A DNA stretch of 40,013 bases from Bacteroidales bacterium (lineage in GTDB: Bacteria > Bacteroidota > Bacteroidia > Bacteroidales > JAOZQN01): positions 1-40,013 of the forward strand of contig JAOZQN010000006.1 of assembly GCA_029932195.1 (NCBI GenBank), in the 5' to 3' direction. Of this stretch, positions 24,052 through 32,964 are shown piece by piece. Position numbers and translations under genes: made by a program. The notes under the pieces are model-generated. The model was not told the DNA's origin and searched no databases. It saw nothing but the letters and a program-made list of their open reading frames with translations. Position 1 is the first letter of the stretch. Every line of letters begins with the position of its first letter.

Positions 24052-25497
24052 ATGAATTTTAAAATAATAATACGAGCCTTAGGGGCTTTACTACTTATAG
24101 AATCTTTTTTCTTATTGCTATCTCTTGGCGTATCACTAATTTATGGAGAGAGTGATTGGTCTGCACTTTTGTATAGTTCGGGGATAACACTATTTGTTGG
24201 AGCAATTTTGTTGGCAATTTCACATAAAGCTGTTAAAAAAGTAGGTAAAAGGGAGGCTTATATAATAGTAAGTCTTGTTTGGATTGTATTTTCTATATTT
24301 GGCTCATTACCATTTATTTTGAGCGGAGAAATCCCCTCAATTACCGATGCCTTTTTCGAAACAATATCTGGTTTTACAACAACCGGTTCTTCTATTTTAA
24401 ATAATATTGAAGCAATGCCACATGGCTTGTTATTTTGGCGAAGCCTTACACAATGGATTGGAGGAATGGGAATTATAGTAATGTCAATTGCTATTTTACC
24501 AATTTTTGGAATTGGAGGAATGCAATTATTTTCCGCAGAAGTTCCTGGACCAACTGCCGACAAAATTCACCCACGAGTGCGAGAAACAGCAAAAAGATTA
24601 TGGGGTATATACTTGATGTTCACAATAATAGAAACAATTTTACTACTTCTTGGTGGCATGAGTTTATTTGATGCAATAAATCATTCGTTTACAACAATGG
24701 CAACTGGTGGATATTCTACAAAACAAGCAAGCGTTGCTTATTGGAGTTCACCTTACATTCAATATGTTATAACAATTTTTATGTTTATAGCTGGAGCAAA
24801 TTTTAGCTTATCCTATTTTGCAATAAATCTAAAATTTAAGAAAATTTGGCAAGACGAAGAATTTAGATATTATCTTGGTTTTACTTTATTTTTCTCTATT
24901 GTAATAACAGTAATGCTAATTTTTTCCGAAAATCTTGGAATAGAACGCTCATTTAGAGATGCAATTTTTCAAGTCGTATCTCTCATGACTACAACTGGTT
25001 ACGCAACTGCAGATTATATGAGTTGGCTTGTTCCAATTTCTACATTACTTTTTGTAGTAATGTTTTTTGGCGGTTCGGCAGGTTCTACAGGTGGAGGCAT
25101 AAAAATTGTCAGAATAGTAATAATGTTCAAAAATAGCGTTTTGGAATTTAAGCGATTAATTCACCCAAACGCAATTATTCCAGTGAGAATGAACCACAAA
25201 GCTGTTAACGGTAGGGTTGTGCGAAATGTATTGGCATTTATAGTTTTTTATATCATAATATTTTTTGTAAGCACACTAATAATGTCTTTTTTTGGATTAG
25301 ATGTGGAAACTGCAATGGGTTCTGTAATAGCATGTTTGGGAAATATAGGACCAGGAATTGGCTCAGTAGGACCAGCCGAAAATTTCTACACAATCCCCGA
25401 CGCAGGAAAATGGTTTCTCGGATTTCTTATGCTAATTGGCAGATTAGAATTATTTACAGTGCTAATTATTTTAAGCCCAGCATTTTGGAAAAAATAA
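24052..25497 (+). CDS. trkH: Trk potassium channel TrkH
   Basis: TrkH is the membrane-spanning potassium channel subunit, gated by TrkA. The 481-residue protein has about ten hydrophobic segments arranged as four M1-P-M2 repeats. The four P-loops carry the expected selectivity glycines: ISGFTTTGSSIL, FTTMATGGYSTK, SLMTTTGYATAD and ACLGNIGPGIGSVG. A conserved WRSLTQWIGGMGIIVMSIAI follows the first loop and FFGGSAGSTGGGIKIVR the third. Length is normal for the TrkH/KtrB family. It is co-transcribed with trkA. Confidence 0.95.
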   Translation: MNFKIIIRALGALLLIESFFLLLSLGVSLIYGESDWSALLYSSGITLFVGAILLAISHKAVKKVGKREAYIIVSLVWIVFSIFGSLPFILSGEIPSITDAFFETISGFTTTGSSILNNIEAMPHGLLFWRSLTQWIGGMGIIVMSIAILPIFGIGGMQLFSAEVPGPTADKIHPRVRETAKRLWGIYLMFTIIETILLLLGGMSLFDAINHSFTTMATGGYSTKQASVAYWSSPYIQYVITIFMFIAGANFSLSYFAINLKFKKIWQDEEFRYYLGFTLFFSIVITVMLIFSENLGIERSFRDAIFQVVSLMTTTGYATADYMSWLVPISTLLFVVMFFGGSAGSTGGGIKIVRIVIMFKNSVLEFKRLIHPNAIIPVRMNHKAVNGRVVRNVLAFIVFYIIIFFVSTLIMSFFGLDVETAMGSVIACLGNIGPGIGSVGPAENFYTIPDAGKWFLGFLMLIGRLELFTVLIILSPAFWKK

Positions 25498-25521
25498 AAA
25501 AGCCCCCAACCACAAAGGGGG
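25490..25521 (-). other. hairpin with U-tract on the minus strand after trkH
   Basis: CCCCC (25503-25507) and GGGGG (25517-25521) form a short stem. The A-rich tract before it means that only the minus strand has hairpin plus U-tract, although neighbouring genes run on the plus strand. The word resembles a GC-rich hairpin that I associate with Bacteroidota intergenic regions, so it may be a repeat and not a functional terminator. Confidence 0.45.
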
Positions 25522-25551
25522 TAGCAATAAAGAAGAATAAATTTTTAAAAT

Positions 25552-27105
25552 ATGAAAAAATTTTTTAACATAGCAGGACCTTGCAACGACACGAAACATT
25601 ATATGATTCCAGTTATAGAAAAATATAAAGAATTATTATTTTTGATAAAACAGGAGCAATATTTTGTTATTCATGCTGCAAGGCAAACAGGAAAAACTAC
25701 ACTTATAAAAGCTCTTGTTAATAAAATAAATAGCGAAGACGATTATTATGCACTTTATTGCTCGTTGGAATCTGTGCATGCCTTCAAAGACCCTGAAAAA
25801 GGTATGGTGGAAATAGTCAATACTATTAAAGATGCGTTAAAATATTCTAATTTACCAAATAAAAATAAATTTGCAGAAGATGTAGATATTTCTAAAACTT
25901 CTATACTTATATCAAGTTCTCTTACCGATTTTTCTGTTCTTTTAGACAAGCCATTTATTATATTTTTTGATGAGATAGATGGAATTGAAGACGGAACTCT
26001 AATAACATTTTTGCGTCAGCTACGTAAGGGATACGTGTCTCGCCCAGAAATACCATTTGTGCATAGCATCGCACTTGTTGGAATGAGAGATATAAGAGAC
26101 TATAAATCAAAACTTAGAGATGGTAGAAATACGCTTGGTTCAAAAAGTCCCTTCAATATAATTAAAAAAACTTTTACTTTAGAGAACTTCTCTTTTGAAG
26201 AGGTAATCTCTCTGTATAAGCAACATACAGAAGTAACAAAACAAATTTTTGAAAAATCTGCGGTTGAATATATTTATCAACAATCCAAAGGGCAACCTTG
26301 GTTAGTGAACGCAATTGCCACAAAAATAATAGAAGATTTATTAAAAAACGACCATTCAAAACCTATCACAAAACAACTAGCCAAAGAGGCTATCCAAAAT
26401 ATAATTAAACAACGCCACACTCACATAGATAGCCTTTTAGATAGACTTAAAGACGAAAGAGTGCGTAAAATTATTGAGCCAATACTTATCACAACCAACG
26501 AAAATGATATAGATTTTTTTAACGATGATTTACAATATTGTAAAGATCTTGGCTTGATAAAAGAAGAAAATAAAATCCTAAAACCATCAAACCCAATTTA
26601 TGCCGAAGTAATTATTAGAGAGCTGTCTTACAGCACTCAAGCTCGTCTGCAAACAGAAATAAAAAATACTTGGATAGATAATAATAAAATAAATATGAAT
26701 GGCTTGATGGAAGCATTTCAGGAATTTTGGCGAGAAAATAGCACTATTTGGACAAAAAAATATCAATATCAAGAAGCTGCACCACACCTCATAATGCAGG
26801 CTTTTTTGCAAAGAATTATTAATGGCGGTGGAGATATTTTGAGAGAGTATTCTTATGGAAAAAAACGGATTGATTTATGTGTTCGTTTTGGTGGGAATAA
26901 ATATCCAATAGAATTAAAACTTCATTATGGAAAAAAAACAATCCCCGACGGACTGGAACAACTTGCCGAATACATGGACGGTTTTGGCGAAAAAATAGGC
27001 TGGCTCGTTGTTTTTGACCGAAGGAAAAATAAAACATGGGACGAAAAAATATATTGGAAAACAGAAAATTATAACAATAAAATAATTAATATTGTTGGTT
27101 GTTAA
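25552..27105 (+). CDS. AAA-type ATPase with C-terminal PD-(D/E)XK nuclease-like domain
   Basis: This 517-residue cytoplasmic protein starts with the family phrase FFNIAGPCNDTKHYMIP. A P-loop ATPase follows, with Walker A ARQTGKTTL (Lys48) and Walker B IIFFDEIDG (Asp140, Glu141). A winged-helix-like region extends to about 360. The C-terminal domain (about 400-515) has the pattern of a PD-(D/E)XK nuclease: Glu in ILREYS, Asp441 in RIDLCV, and Glu454-Leu-Lys456 in IELKL, then a helix with LEQLAEYMDG. Such AAA/PD-(D/E)XK fusions are common in Bacteroidota and cyanobacteria and have been suspected of roles in mobile-element or defence biology, but their substrate is not established. It stands alone, 54 bases after trkH. 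Confidence 0.82.
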   Translation: MKKFFNIAGPCNDTKHYMIPVIEKYKELLFLIKQEQYFVIHAARQTGKTTLIKALVNKINSEDDYYALYCSLESVHAFKDPEKGMVEIVNTIKDALKYSNLPNKNKFAEDVDISKTSILISSSLTDFSVLLDKPFIIFFDEIDGIEDGTLITFLRQLRKGYVSRPEIPFVHSIALVGMRDIRDYKSKLRDGRNTLGSKSPFNIIKKTFTLENFSFEEVISLYKQHTEVTKQIFEKSAVEYIYQQSKGQPWLVNAIATKIIEDLLKNDHSKPITKQLAKEAIQNIIKQRHTHIDSLLDRLKDERVRKIIEPILITTNENDIDFFNDDLQYCKDLGLIKEENKILKPSNPIYAEVIIRELSYSTQARLQTEIKNTWIDNNKINMNGLMEAFQEFWRENSTIWTKKYQYQEAAPHLIMQAFLQRIINGGGDILREYSYGKKRIDLCVRFGGNKYPIELKLHYGKKTIPDGLEQLAEYMDGFGEKIGWLVVFDRRKNKTWDEKIYWKTENYNNKIINIVGC

Positions 27106-27115
27106 AATTAAGAAA

Positions 27116-27330
27116 GAGGGTTTTAGTTTCTTATTCTTAATATTGTTGTATTTTTTGGCATAATATTATTCAAAACTTCATAATTTCAAAACTTCATAAC
27201 TTTTCCAGCTTGTCTGGCTTAGGAAGGAGGAATTTAGGAGAGAGGAGGGAGGATTTTAGTCTTTTTATCCTGAAAATCGTTGTTTTTTTGGCATAATATT
27301 ATTCATAACTTCATAACTTTTCTACCTGTG
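27116..27330 (+). repeat. direct duplication in the 303-base gap before the SpoIIE gene
   Basis: Two diverged direct copies, 27116-27210 and 27249-27330, share GAGG(G/A)TTTTAGT, then TTGT followed by a T-run, GGCATAATATTATTCA and ACTTCATAACTTTT. The first copy carries an extra TTCAAAACTTCATAA unit. The linker is a purine-rich stretch with several AGGAGG-like words. I find no gene in 27106-27408, and the rest is AT-rich with no clear promoter box. Confidence 0.65.
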
Positions 27331-27408
27331 CAATTAAAAAAAGCTCTTATCTAAAGTATAAAATTAAACGTAATTATCTAATAATAAAAATATTATATGT
27401 TTTAAAAT

Positions 27409-29751
27409 ATGAAAAAGATATTCATAATAATAGCCTTTATTTTTCTATCAACAAATATATTTGCTCAATACGGCGAAATTGACAGCTTAGAGTTTTTGCT
27501 CGCAAGCGAAACTGTTGATACTACAAAAGTAAATATGCTAAATACGCTTGCCCAAAAATTATCTTATTCCGACTCAGATAAGGCTCATGAGTTTGTAAAT
27601 CAGTCAATTGAATTATGCAACAAAATTGGTTTTGACAAAGGACTTGGAATGGCTTACAAACATCTTGCTATTGTATTTTTTTATAAGGGAGATATAGATA
27701 AATCATTGGAAAGTTTAAACAAAAGTCTTGAAGTTTATCAAAAAATGGACGACCAATCAAGTGTTGCAAAAGTATTAAATAATCTTGGGATAATTTATAA
27801 AGCAAAAGGCGATTATGAAAAATCATTGGAATATTACAAAAAAACAATTGATGTGCTTTCGCAAATAAATGACAAATCTACTCTTGTAACAGCCTATTTA
27901 AATACAGCAAATATTTTCACACTGCAAGGCAATCATAATAAAGCACTTGAATATAATTTTAACGCCCTAAAAATAACCGACGAACTTGATAAAAAAGACG
28001 AAAATGTAATAGTCCAACAAGCATCAATAAATATGAATATTGCAATCATATATAGACAGCAAGAAAACAATGTAGAAGCAGAAAATCATTATAATAAAGC
28101 AAATAAATTATTTCAATCCATAAAAGACAGCAAAGGAATTGCAGATACTTATTTGAATATTGGAACTCTAAAATATGACGAAAAAAATTACACCGAAGCT
28201 ATAAATTTCTATAATAAATCATTAGAATTTTACACAAATGAAAATAAAATAGCACTTGCCAATTACAATATTGGAGATGCCTACAATAAGCAAGCAGATT
28301 ACGAAAAATCCATCACCTTCTTAAATAAAAGTTTAGAAATTTACACCAAAGTTGAAGACCCACGAGGCGTTGCCGTTTGCAAAAGCGGAATTGGTGAATA
28401 TTATTTTATGAACGAAAACTACGAGCAAGCAATTATTTCGTTAGACTCTGCATATCAAATTGCTATGGAGATAGGAAATCCTAAAATTATTGAAGATGTA
28501 ACCGCTTTTTTGAGCCTTGCTTATTCCAAAACAGGGCAGTTTGAACTTGCCTACAAAACTCATCTTGTTTTCAAACAAATGCACGACAGCATTTTTAGGT
28601 CGGAAAACGAAAGAAAACAAACACAAATTGCTATGCAATACGAGTTTGACAAAGAACAAAAAACACAAGAAATTAAGCACGAGGCAGAAAAAGAAGAGCT
28701 AAAAATAGTTATTTTATTTTCGCTTGCTGCCGTTATTTTATTTATTTTATTAAGTATTTTTGCTTATCGTAGTTATAAAATAAAACAAAAAGCAAATCAG
28801 AGTTTAAAGCTCAAAAACGAGGAGATTAATCAACAAAATGAAGAAATAACAGCTCAAAGAGATGAAATTGGTTTGCACAAAAAAGATTTGGAAAAACAGC
28901 ATAAAATAGTTGTAACCCACAAAAGAGAAATAGAATCAAGCATTGTATATGCAAAACGAATACAAATTGCTGTTATTCCAAGTCGTCAGGTTTTGGATAA
29001 GTATTTTTTGGAATATTTTATCTTTTTCAAACCAAGAGATGTAGTTAGTGGAGACTTTTATTGGATTGGTGAAAAAAATAATTCATCCATTATTGTGGCT
29101 GCCGATTGCACTGGGCACGGTGTTCCTGGTGCTTTTATGAGTATGCTCGGAATTTCTTTTTTGAATGAAATTATTAATAAAGATAAAGAGCTTAAAGCAA
29201 ATGAAATTCTTGATAATCTTAGAAAATCTGTAATAAAATCTTTAAATCAAAACAAAGAAGACAACAATGTTACAAAAGATGGAATGGATATCTCTATCAT
29301 TATAACAAACAAAGAATCAAACACTTTACAATATGCAGGAGCTTATAACTCAATGTATCTTTTGAGAAATAAAACGACAGAAATTCCAAATCTGCCTTCT
29401 AAAAGCTATAAAATTTTTGAGAAAGAAAATTGCAAAAATCATATTATTGAAATAAAAGCTGATAGAATGCCAATTGGAGTTCATGTTGGAAAAATTAAAC
29501 CTTTTACAAATAAGGAAATAAAATTACAAAAAGACGACAAAATATATCTATTTTCCGATGGATATGCCGACCAATTTGGAGGAGAAAAAAACAGAAAATA
29601 CACTCAAAAACGATTTAAAAACTTGCTTTTAAATATTAATGAAAATAATTTAGAAAAACAAAAGGAAATTTTACAAACGACTCACGATGATTGGAAAGGA
29701 AAAATAAAACAACTTGATGATATACTTGTTATTGGACTAAAATATAATTAA
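27409..29751 (+). CDS. TPR-sensor SpoIIE-type PP2C phosphatase
   Basis: This 780-residue signalling protein has a signal peptide ending IFAQ. About eight tetratricopeptide repeats follow (about 40-400, for example KVLNNLGIIYKAKGDYEKSL), presumably in the periplasm. One membrane segment (about 432-453) and a coiled coil (about 455-520) lead to a cytoplasmic SpoIIE/PP2C serine phosphatase domain (about 540-778). Its metal-binding motifs are complete: VVSGDFYW, AADCTGHGVPGAFMSM, DGMDISI, FSDGYADQFGG and the terminal LDDILVIG. Such proteins often dephosphorylate anti-sigma antagonists, but no STAS-domain or anti-sigma gene is nearby. The next gene, a histidine kinase, begins 32 bases downstream, which suggests a shared signalling unit. 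Confidence 0.9.
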   Translation: MKKIFIIIAFIFLSTNIFAQYGEIDSLEFLLASETVDTTKVNMLNTLAQKLSYSDSDKAHEFVNQSIELCNKIGFDKGLGMAYKHLAIVFFYKGDIDKSLESLNKSLEVYQKMDDQSSVAKVLNNLGIIYKAKGDYEKSLEYYKKTIDVLSQINDKSTLVTAYLNTANIFTLQGNHNKALEYNFNALKITDELDKKDENVIVQQASINMNIAIIYRQQENNVEAENHYNKANKLFQSIKDSKGIADTYLNIGTLKYDEKNYTEAINFYNKSLEFYTNENKIALANYNIGDAYNKQADYEKSITFLNKSLEIYTKVEDPRGVAVCKSGIGEYYFMNENYEQAIISLDSAYQIAMEIGNPKIIEDVTAFLSLAYSKTGQFELAYKTHLVFKQMHDSIFRSENERKQTQIAMQYEFDKEQKTQEIKHEAEKEELKIVILFSLAAVILFILLSIFAYRSYKIKQKANQSLKLKNEEINQQNEEITAQRDEIGLHKKDLEKQHKIVVTHKREIESSIVYAKRIQIAVIPSRQVLDKYFLEYFIFFKPRDVVSGDFYWIGEKNNSSIIVAADCTGHGVPGAFMSMLGISFLNEIINKDKELKANEILDNLRKSVIKSLNQNKEDNNVTKDGMDISIIITNKESNTLQYAGAYNSMYLLRNKTTEIPNLPSKSYKIFEKENCKNHIIEIKADRMPIGVHVGKIKPFTNKEIKLQKDDKIYLFSDGYADQFGGEKNRKYTQKRFKNLLLNINENNLEKQKEILQTTHDDWKGKIKQLDDILVIGLKYN

Positions 29752-29783
29752 TTTACACTTAGAATCAGAAATTTAATAATAAA

Positions 29784-31628
29784 ATGAAATTTCTAAAAAA
29801 CAATAATAAAATATTCTTTTTTACATCATTATTTATAATAATATCTTTTATTACATTATTGATGCTTTATTCTTTTTATCAAAATAAAGAGATTACAAAA
29901 GAACGAACTTTTATTGGACACAAAATAGGAGGAATAAATCAATCTATATTAAAATCACATATTTATATTGAGAAGGTTATACATAAAGAAAATGAAAATA
30001 GTATAGACAGCCTTATGTCGTATTTTAATTCTGCAAAAAAAGAAATAAATACTCTAATTTTGAAAGATAAACAAAATACATTTAAAGCAAAATTTACTGA
30101 ATTACAAAATGGTATTTTAGAATTTGAAAAAACATCAATATTAAAACTTAAGAATATTGATGACTACGAAATAGATAAAAAATATGATAATGGTTTTGAC
30201 AATATATATATTACCTCTCTAAAAGTAGAGAAAGAAGTAGAAAATTACCTTGTAACTAAACGAAAACAACAAAATAAAACACAATTATATTTAATTTTTG
30301 TCTTATTCTTTTTATTTATTTTTATGATGTTTTTAATCAACTATGTTATAAAAAGATTAATTAAATCAAGAAAAAATTATCAAAAATTATTAAAACAAAA
30401 TGAGACTCTTTTAAAGGCAATTCCAGATATAATTACAGAGGTAGATAATAATAAAATAATTAGATGGACAAATAGTGCAGGTTATAATTTTTTTGGCAAA
30501 GATGTAATTGGCAAAGAAGCAAGCTATTATTTTATTGAAGATAAAGACACGTATAATCAGGTTGCTCCTGTTTTTGCAGGAAACGAAACTACTATTTATG
30601 TGGAAAACTGGCAGCGTCGCAAAGACGGAGAAAAACGATTATTTGCATGGTGGGTTAGGACTCTTAAAAATGAAAAAGGGAATGTTATTGGAGCTTTATC
30701 CACTGCAAGGGATATAACAGAAATCAATGAATCTCAGCAAGAATTGGAAACGTATAAAAATCATTTGGAAAGAATGATAGAAGAAAGAACATTTGATCTT
30801 GTTAGTACAAACCAAGAATTATACACCAAAATTAAAGAAAAAACACGAGCCGAACGAAAGATAAAAAAACAAAAGGACTTAATAGATGCAACTAATACAG
30901 AACTAAGAATAGCATTAAATGAAGAGAAAAAATATTCAAGAATTAAAAATAATTTTGTTGCTCAAACATCTCATGAATTTAGAACACCACTTGCAGCAAT
31001 AGGTTTTGCGGCAGGTTTTCTGAAAAAATATTATCACAGACTTGATGATACCGTTATAAATAAAAAACTTGCAAAAATAGAAAATGAAATTCAAATATTA
31101 CTAAAATTATTAGATAATGTATTAAATTTAGAGAAGTCAAATTCTAAAAAATATAATTTTGTAAAATATAATTTAAACGAATTTTTAGAACCAATAATAG
31201 AAGAAGTTAAAGCAGCAACTCAAGGAACACACGAAGTTTTATTTCTTAACTCAAACGGCAATACTAAAATATACATAGATTACGATATTGGCAGAAATAT
31301 CTTCATCAATTTACTTTACAATGCAATCAAATTTTCACCAGAGCAAGCACATATTGAAGTTGAGTGTATAGTTAATAATGATTTCACAACAATAAGTATA
31401 AAAGACTATGGTATAGGACTTAATAAAAGAAAATTATTAAATCTTTTTGAACCTTTTAATCGTGGTATAAATGTTGGAGATATAACAGGAACAGGGCTTG
31501 GCTTAGCAATTGTGAAAGAGGCTTTGGATAAATGCAAATGGCAACTTGAAGTAGAATCAAAAATTGGAGAAGGAAGTACGTTTACTGTAAAAATTCCGAA
31601 AAAATATGAAAAAAATATTAATAATTGA
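29784..31628 (+). CDS. membrane histidine kinase with PAS domain
   Basis: The 614-residue sensor kinase has two membrane segments (about 10-32 and 168-189) flanking a helical periplasmic domain of about 135 residues, CHASE3-like in character. A PAS domain follows (about 203-320, NETLLKAIPDIITEVDNNKI and WQRRKDGEKRLFAWWV). A coiled coil leads to the HisKA domain with phosphoacceptor His397 in QTSHEFRTPLAA. The HATPase domain has the N-box INLLYNAIKFSPEQ, the G1 box DYGIGL and the G2 box GTGLGLAIVKE. All catalytic elements are present. Its 3' end overlaps the response regulator start by 23 bases, so the two are translationally coupled and very probably cognate. Confidence 0.93.
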   Translation: MKFLKNNNKIFFFTSLFIIISFITLLMLYSFYQNKEITKERTFIGHKIGGINQSILKSHIYIEKVIHKENENSIDSLMSYFNSAKKEINTLILKDKQNTFKAKFTELQNGILEFEKTSILKLKNIDDYEIDKKYDNGFDNIYITSLKVEKEVENYLVTKRKQQNKTQLYLIFVLFFLFIFMMFLINYVIKRLIKSRKNYQKLLKQNETLLKAIPDIITEVDNNKIIRWTNSAGYNFFGKDVIGKEASYYFIEDKDTYNQVAPVFAGNETTIYVENWQRRKDGEKRLFAWWVRTLKNEKGNVIGALSTARDITEINESQQELETYKNHLERMIEERTFDLVSTNQELYTKIKEKTRAERKIKKQKDLIDATNTELRIALNEEKKYSRIKNNFVAQTSHEFRTPLAAIGFAAGFLKKYYHRLDDTVINKKLAKIENEIQILLKLLDNVLNLEKSNSKKYNFVKYNLNEFLEPIIEEVKAATQGTHEVLFLNSNGNTKIYIDYDIGRNIFINLLYNAIKFSPEQAHIEVECIVNNDFTTISIKDYGIGLNKRKLLNLFEPFNRGINVGDITGTGLGLAIVKEALDKCKWQLEVESKIGEGSTFTVKIPKKYEKNINN

Positions 31629-32211
31629 TGATTATAAACCTTTATTAGAAGAGATTGTAGAATTTCTGAAATTTGAAGGATATAATGCTATTGCTGCAAA
31701 AAATGGAGCAGAAGGAGTTCAAAAGGCACAGGATTTTTTGCCAGATTTAATAATCTGTGATATTAATATGCCGAAAATAGACGGTTATCAGGTCTATAAA
31801 GTATTACAAACTTTTCCTGAAACCATAAATATTCCATTTATTTTTCTTACAGCAAAAGTTCAAACAGAAGATTTTAAAAAAGGACTAAGACTTGGAGTTG
31901 ATGATTATATAACAAAACCTTTTAAAATTGAAGAAATCTTAAATTCTATTGAAAAAAGAATCCAAAAATATGATAGACTAAAAAATATAAATAAACCAGA
32001 AATAAAAACACATAATATAAGTCTAACAAAAAGGGAATACGAGGTCTTAGAATTAATTTGTAAAGGACTTACAAACAACGAAATATCAGAAATGTTATTT
32101 ATAAGTAACAGAACAGTTGGCAACCATAGAGCAAATATTTTGTTAAAAACAGATACTAAAAATACAGCAAATCTTGTAGCATTTGCAATAAAAAATAATT
32201 TTGTAAAATGA
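31606..32211 (+). CDS. LuxR-type response regulator
   Basis: The 201-residue regulator has a receiver domain (about 1-118) with acidic pair Asp8-Asp9, phosphoacceptor Asp52 in LIICDINMPKIDG, and Lys104 in YITKPF. A LuxR/GerE helix-turn-helix follows (about 137-201), with LTKREYEVLELICKGLTNNE and ISNRTVGNHRANIL. It is a complete NarL-like regulator. The start codon lies within the end of the histidine kinase gene, and its TGA overlaps the ATG of the next gene (ATGA), so the three genes form one operon. Target promoters cannot be identified from this window. Confidence 0.94.
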   Translation: MKKILIIDDYKPLLEEIVEFLKFEGYNAIAAKNGAEGVQKAQDFLPDLIICDINMPKIDGYQVYKVLQTFPETINIPFIFLTAKVQTEDFKKGLRLGVDDYITKPFKIEEILNSIEKRIQKYDRLKNINKPEIKTHNISLTKREYEVLELICKGLTNNEISEMLFISNRTVGNHRANILLKTDTKNTANLVAFAIKNNFVK

Positions 32212-32960
32212 ATATAGAAATAAAAAATTTACTCAACGAAAAATATAATCAATTTAATAATACCAATTTTATACAAACCGACCCAATTCAAATTCCTCAC
32301 CAATTTTCGCAAAAAGAAAATATTGAAATATCTGCATTTCTAACCTCAATAATTGCTTGGGGAAATAGAAAAATGATTATCAACAATGCCAACAAAATGA
32401 TGAATCTTTTAGATAACAATCCGATAGATTTTATCCAAAATGCAAATAAAAAAGATATTGAAAACCTACCAGATTTTAAACATAGAACATTCAATGAGGT
32501 TGATTTTAAATTCTTTATAACTTCATTACAAAATATTTATAAAAATTATGGAGGGCTTGAAACTGTTTTCACAAAAGGCTACCAGACAGACAATACGGTA
32601 AGAAATTCAATAATATATTTCCGTGAAATATTCTTCTCAATTCCATTTCCCGAACGCACAACAAAACATATTGCCAATGTAGCAAAAAACTCCGCCGCTA
32701 AACGTATTAACATGTTTTTAATGTGGCTTATTCGAAACGATAACAGAGGAGTGCATTTTGGTTTGTGGCAAAATATTCCTGCGTCTGCACTTATGCTACC
32801 AATAGATGTGCATAGCGGAAATACGGCTCGTCGTTTGGGCTTGCTCACCCGAAAGGCAAACGACTGGAAATCAGTGGAAGAGATTACAAAACATCTCCGA
32901 AAACTTGACCCAAAAGACCCCATAAAATACGATTTTGCACTTTTTGGAATGGATATTTAA
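32208..32960 (+). CDS. DUF2400 (TIGR02757) family protein
   Basis: This 250-residue protein matches the DUF2400 family, distantly related to helix-hairpin-helix DNA glycosylases but with no proven activity. Recognisable phrases are DPIQIPHQFSQKENIEISAF with ISAFLTSIIAWGNRKMI, KRINMFLMWLIRNDNRGVHF, and the conserved LMLPIDVHSGNTARRLGLL. The protein ends LFGMDI. Length is typical. It overlaps the response regulator by 4 bases and ends only 4 bases from the stop codon of the convergent phosphatase. The coupling to a two-component system is probably incidental. Confidence 0.88.
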   Translation: MNIEIKNLLNEKYNQFNNTNFIQTDPIQIPHQFSQKENIEISAFLTSIIAWGNRKMIINNANKMMNLLDNNPIDFIQNANKKDIENLPDFKHRTFNEVDFKFFITSLQNIYKNYGGLETVFTKGYQTDNTVRNSIIYFREIFFSIPFPERTTKHIANVAKNSAAKRINMFLMWLIRNDNRGVHFGLWQNIPASALMLPIDVHSGNTARRLGLLTRKANDWKSVEEITKHLRKLDPKDPIKYDFALFGMDI

Positions 32961-32964
32961 TTGA

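Noticed and set aside
27116-27330. CRISPR-like array
   Set aside because: Only two diverged long copies with unequal internal structure are present, with no regular spacers and no cas genes in the window.
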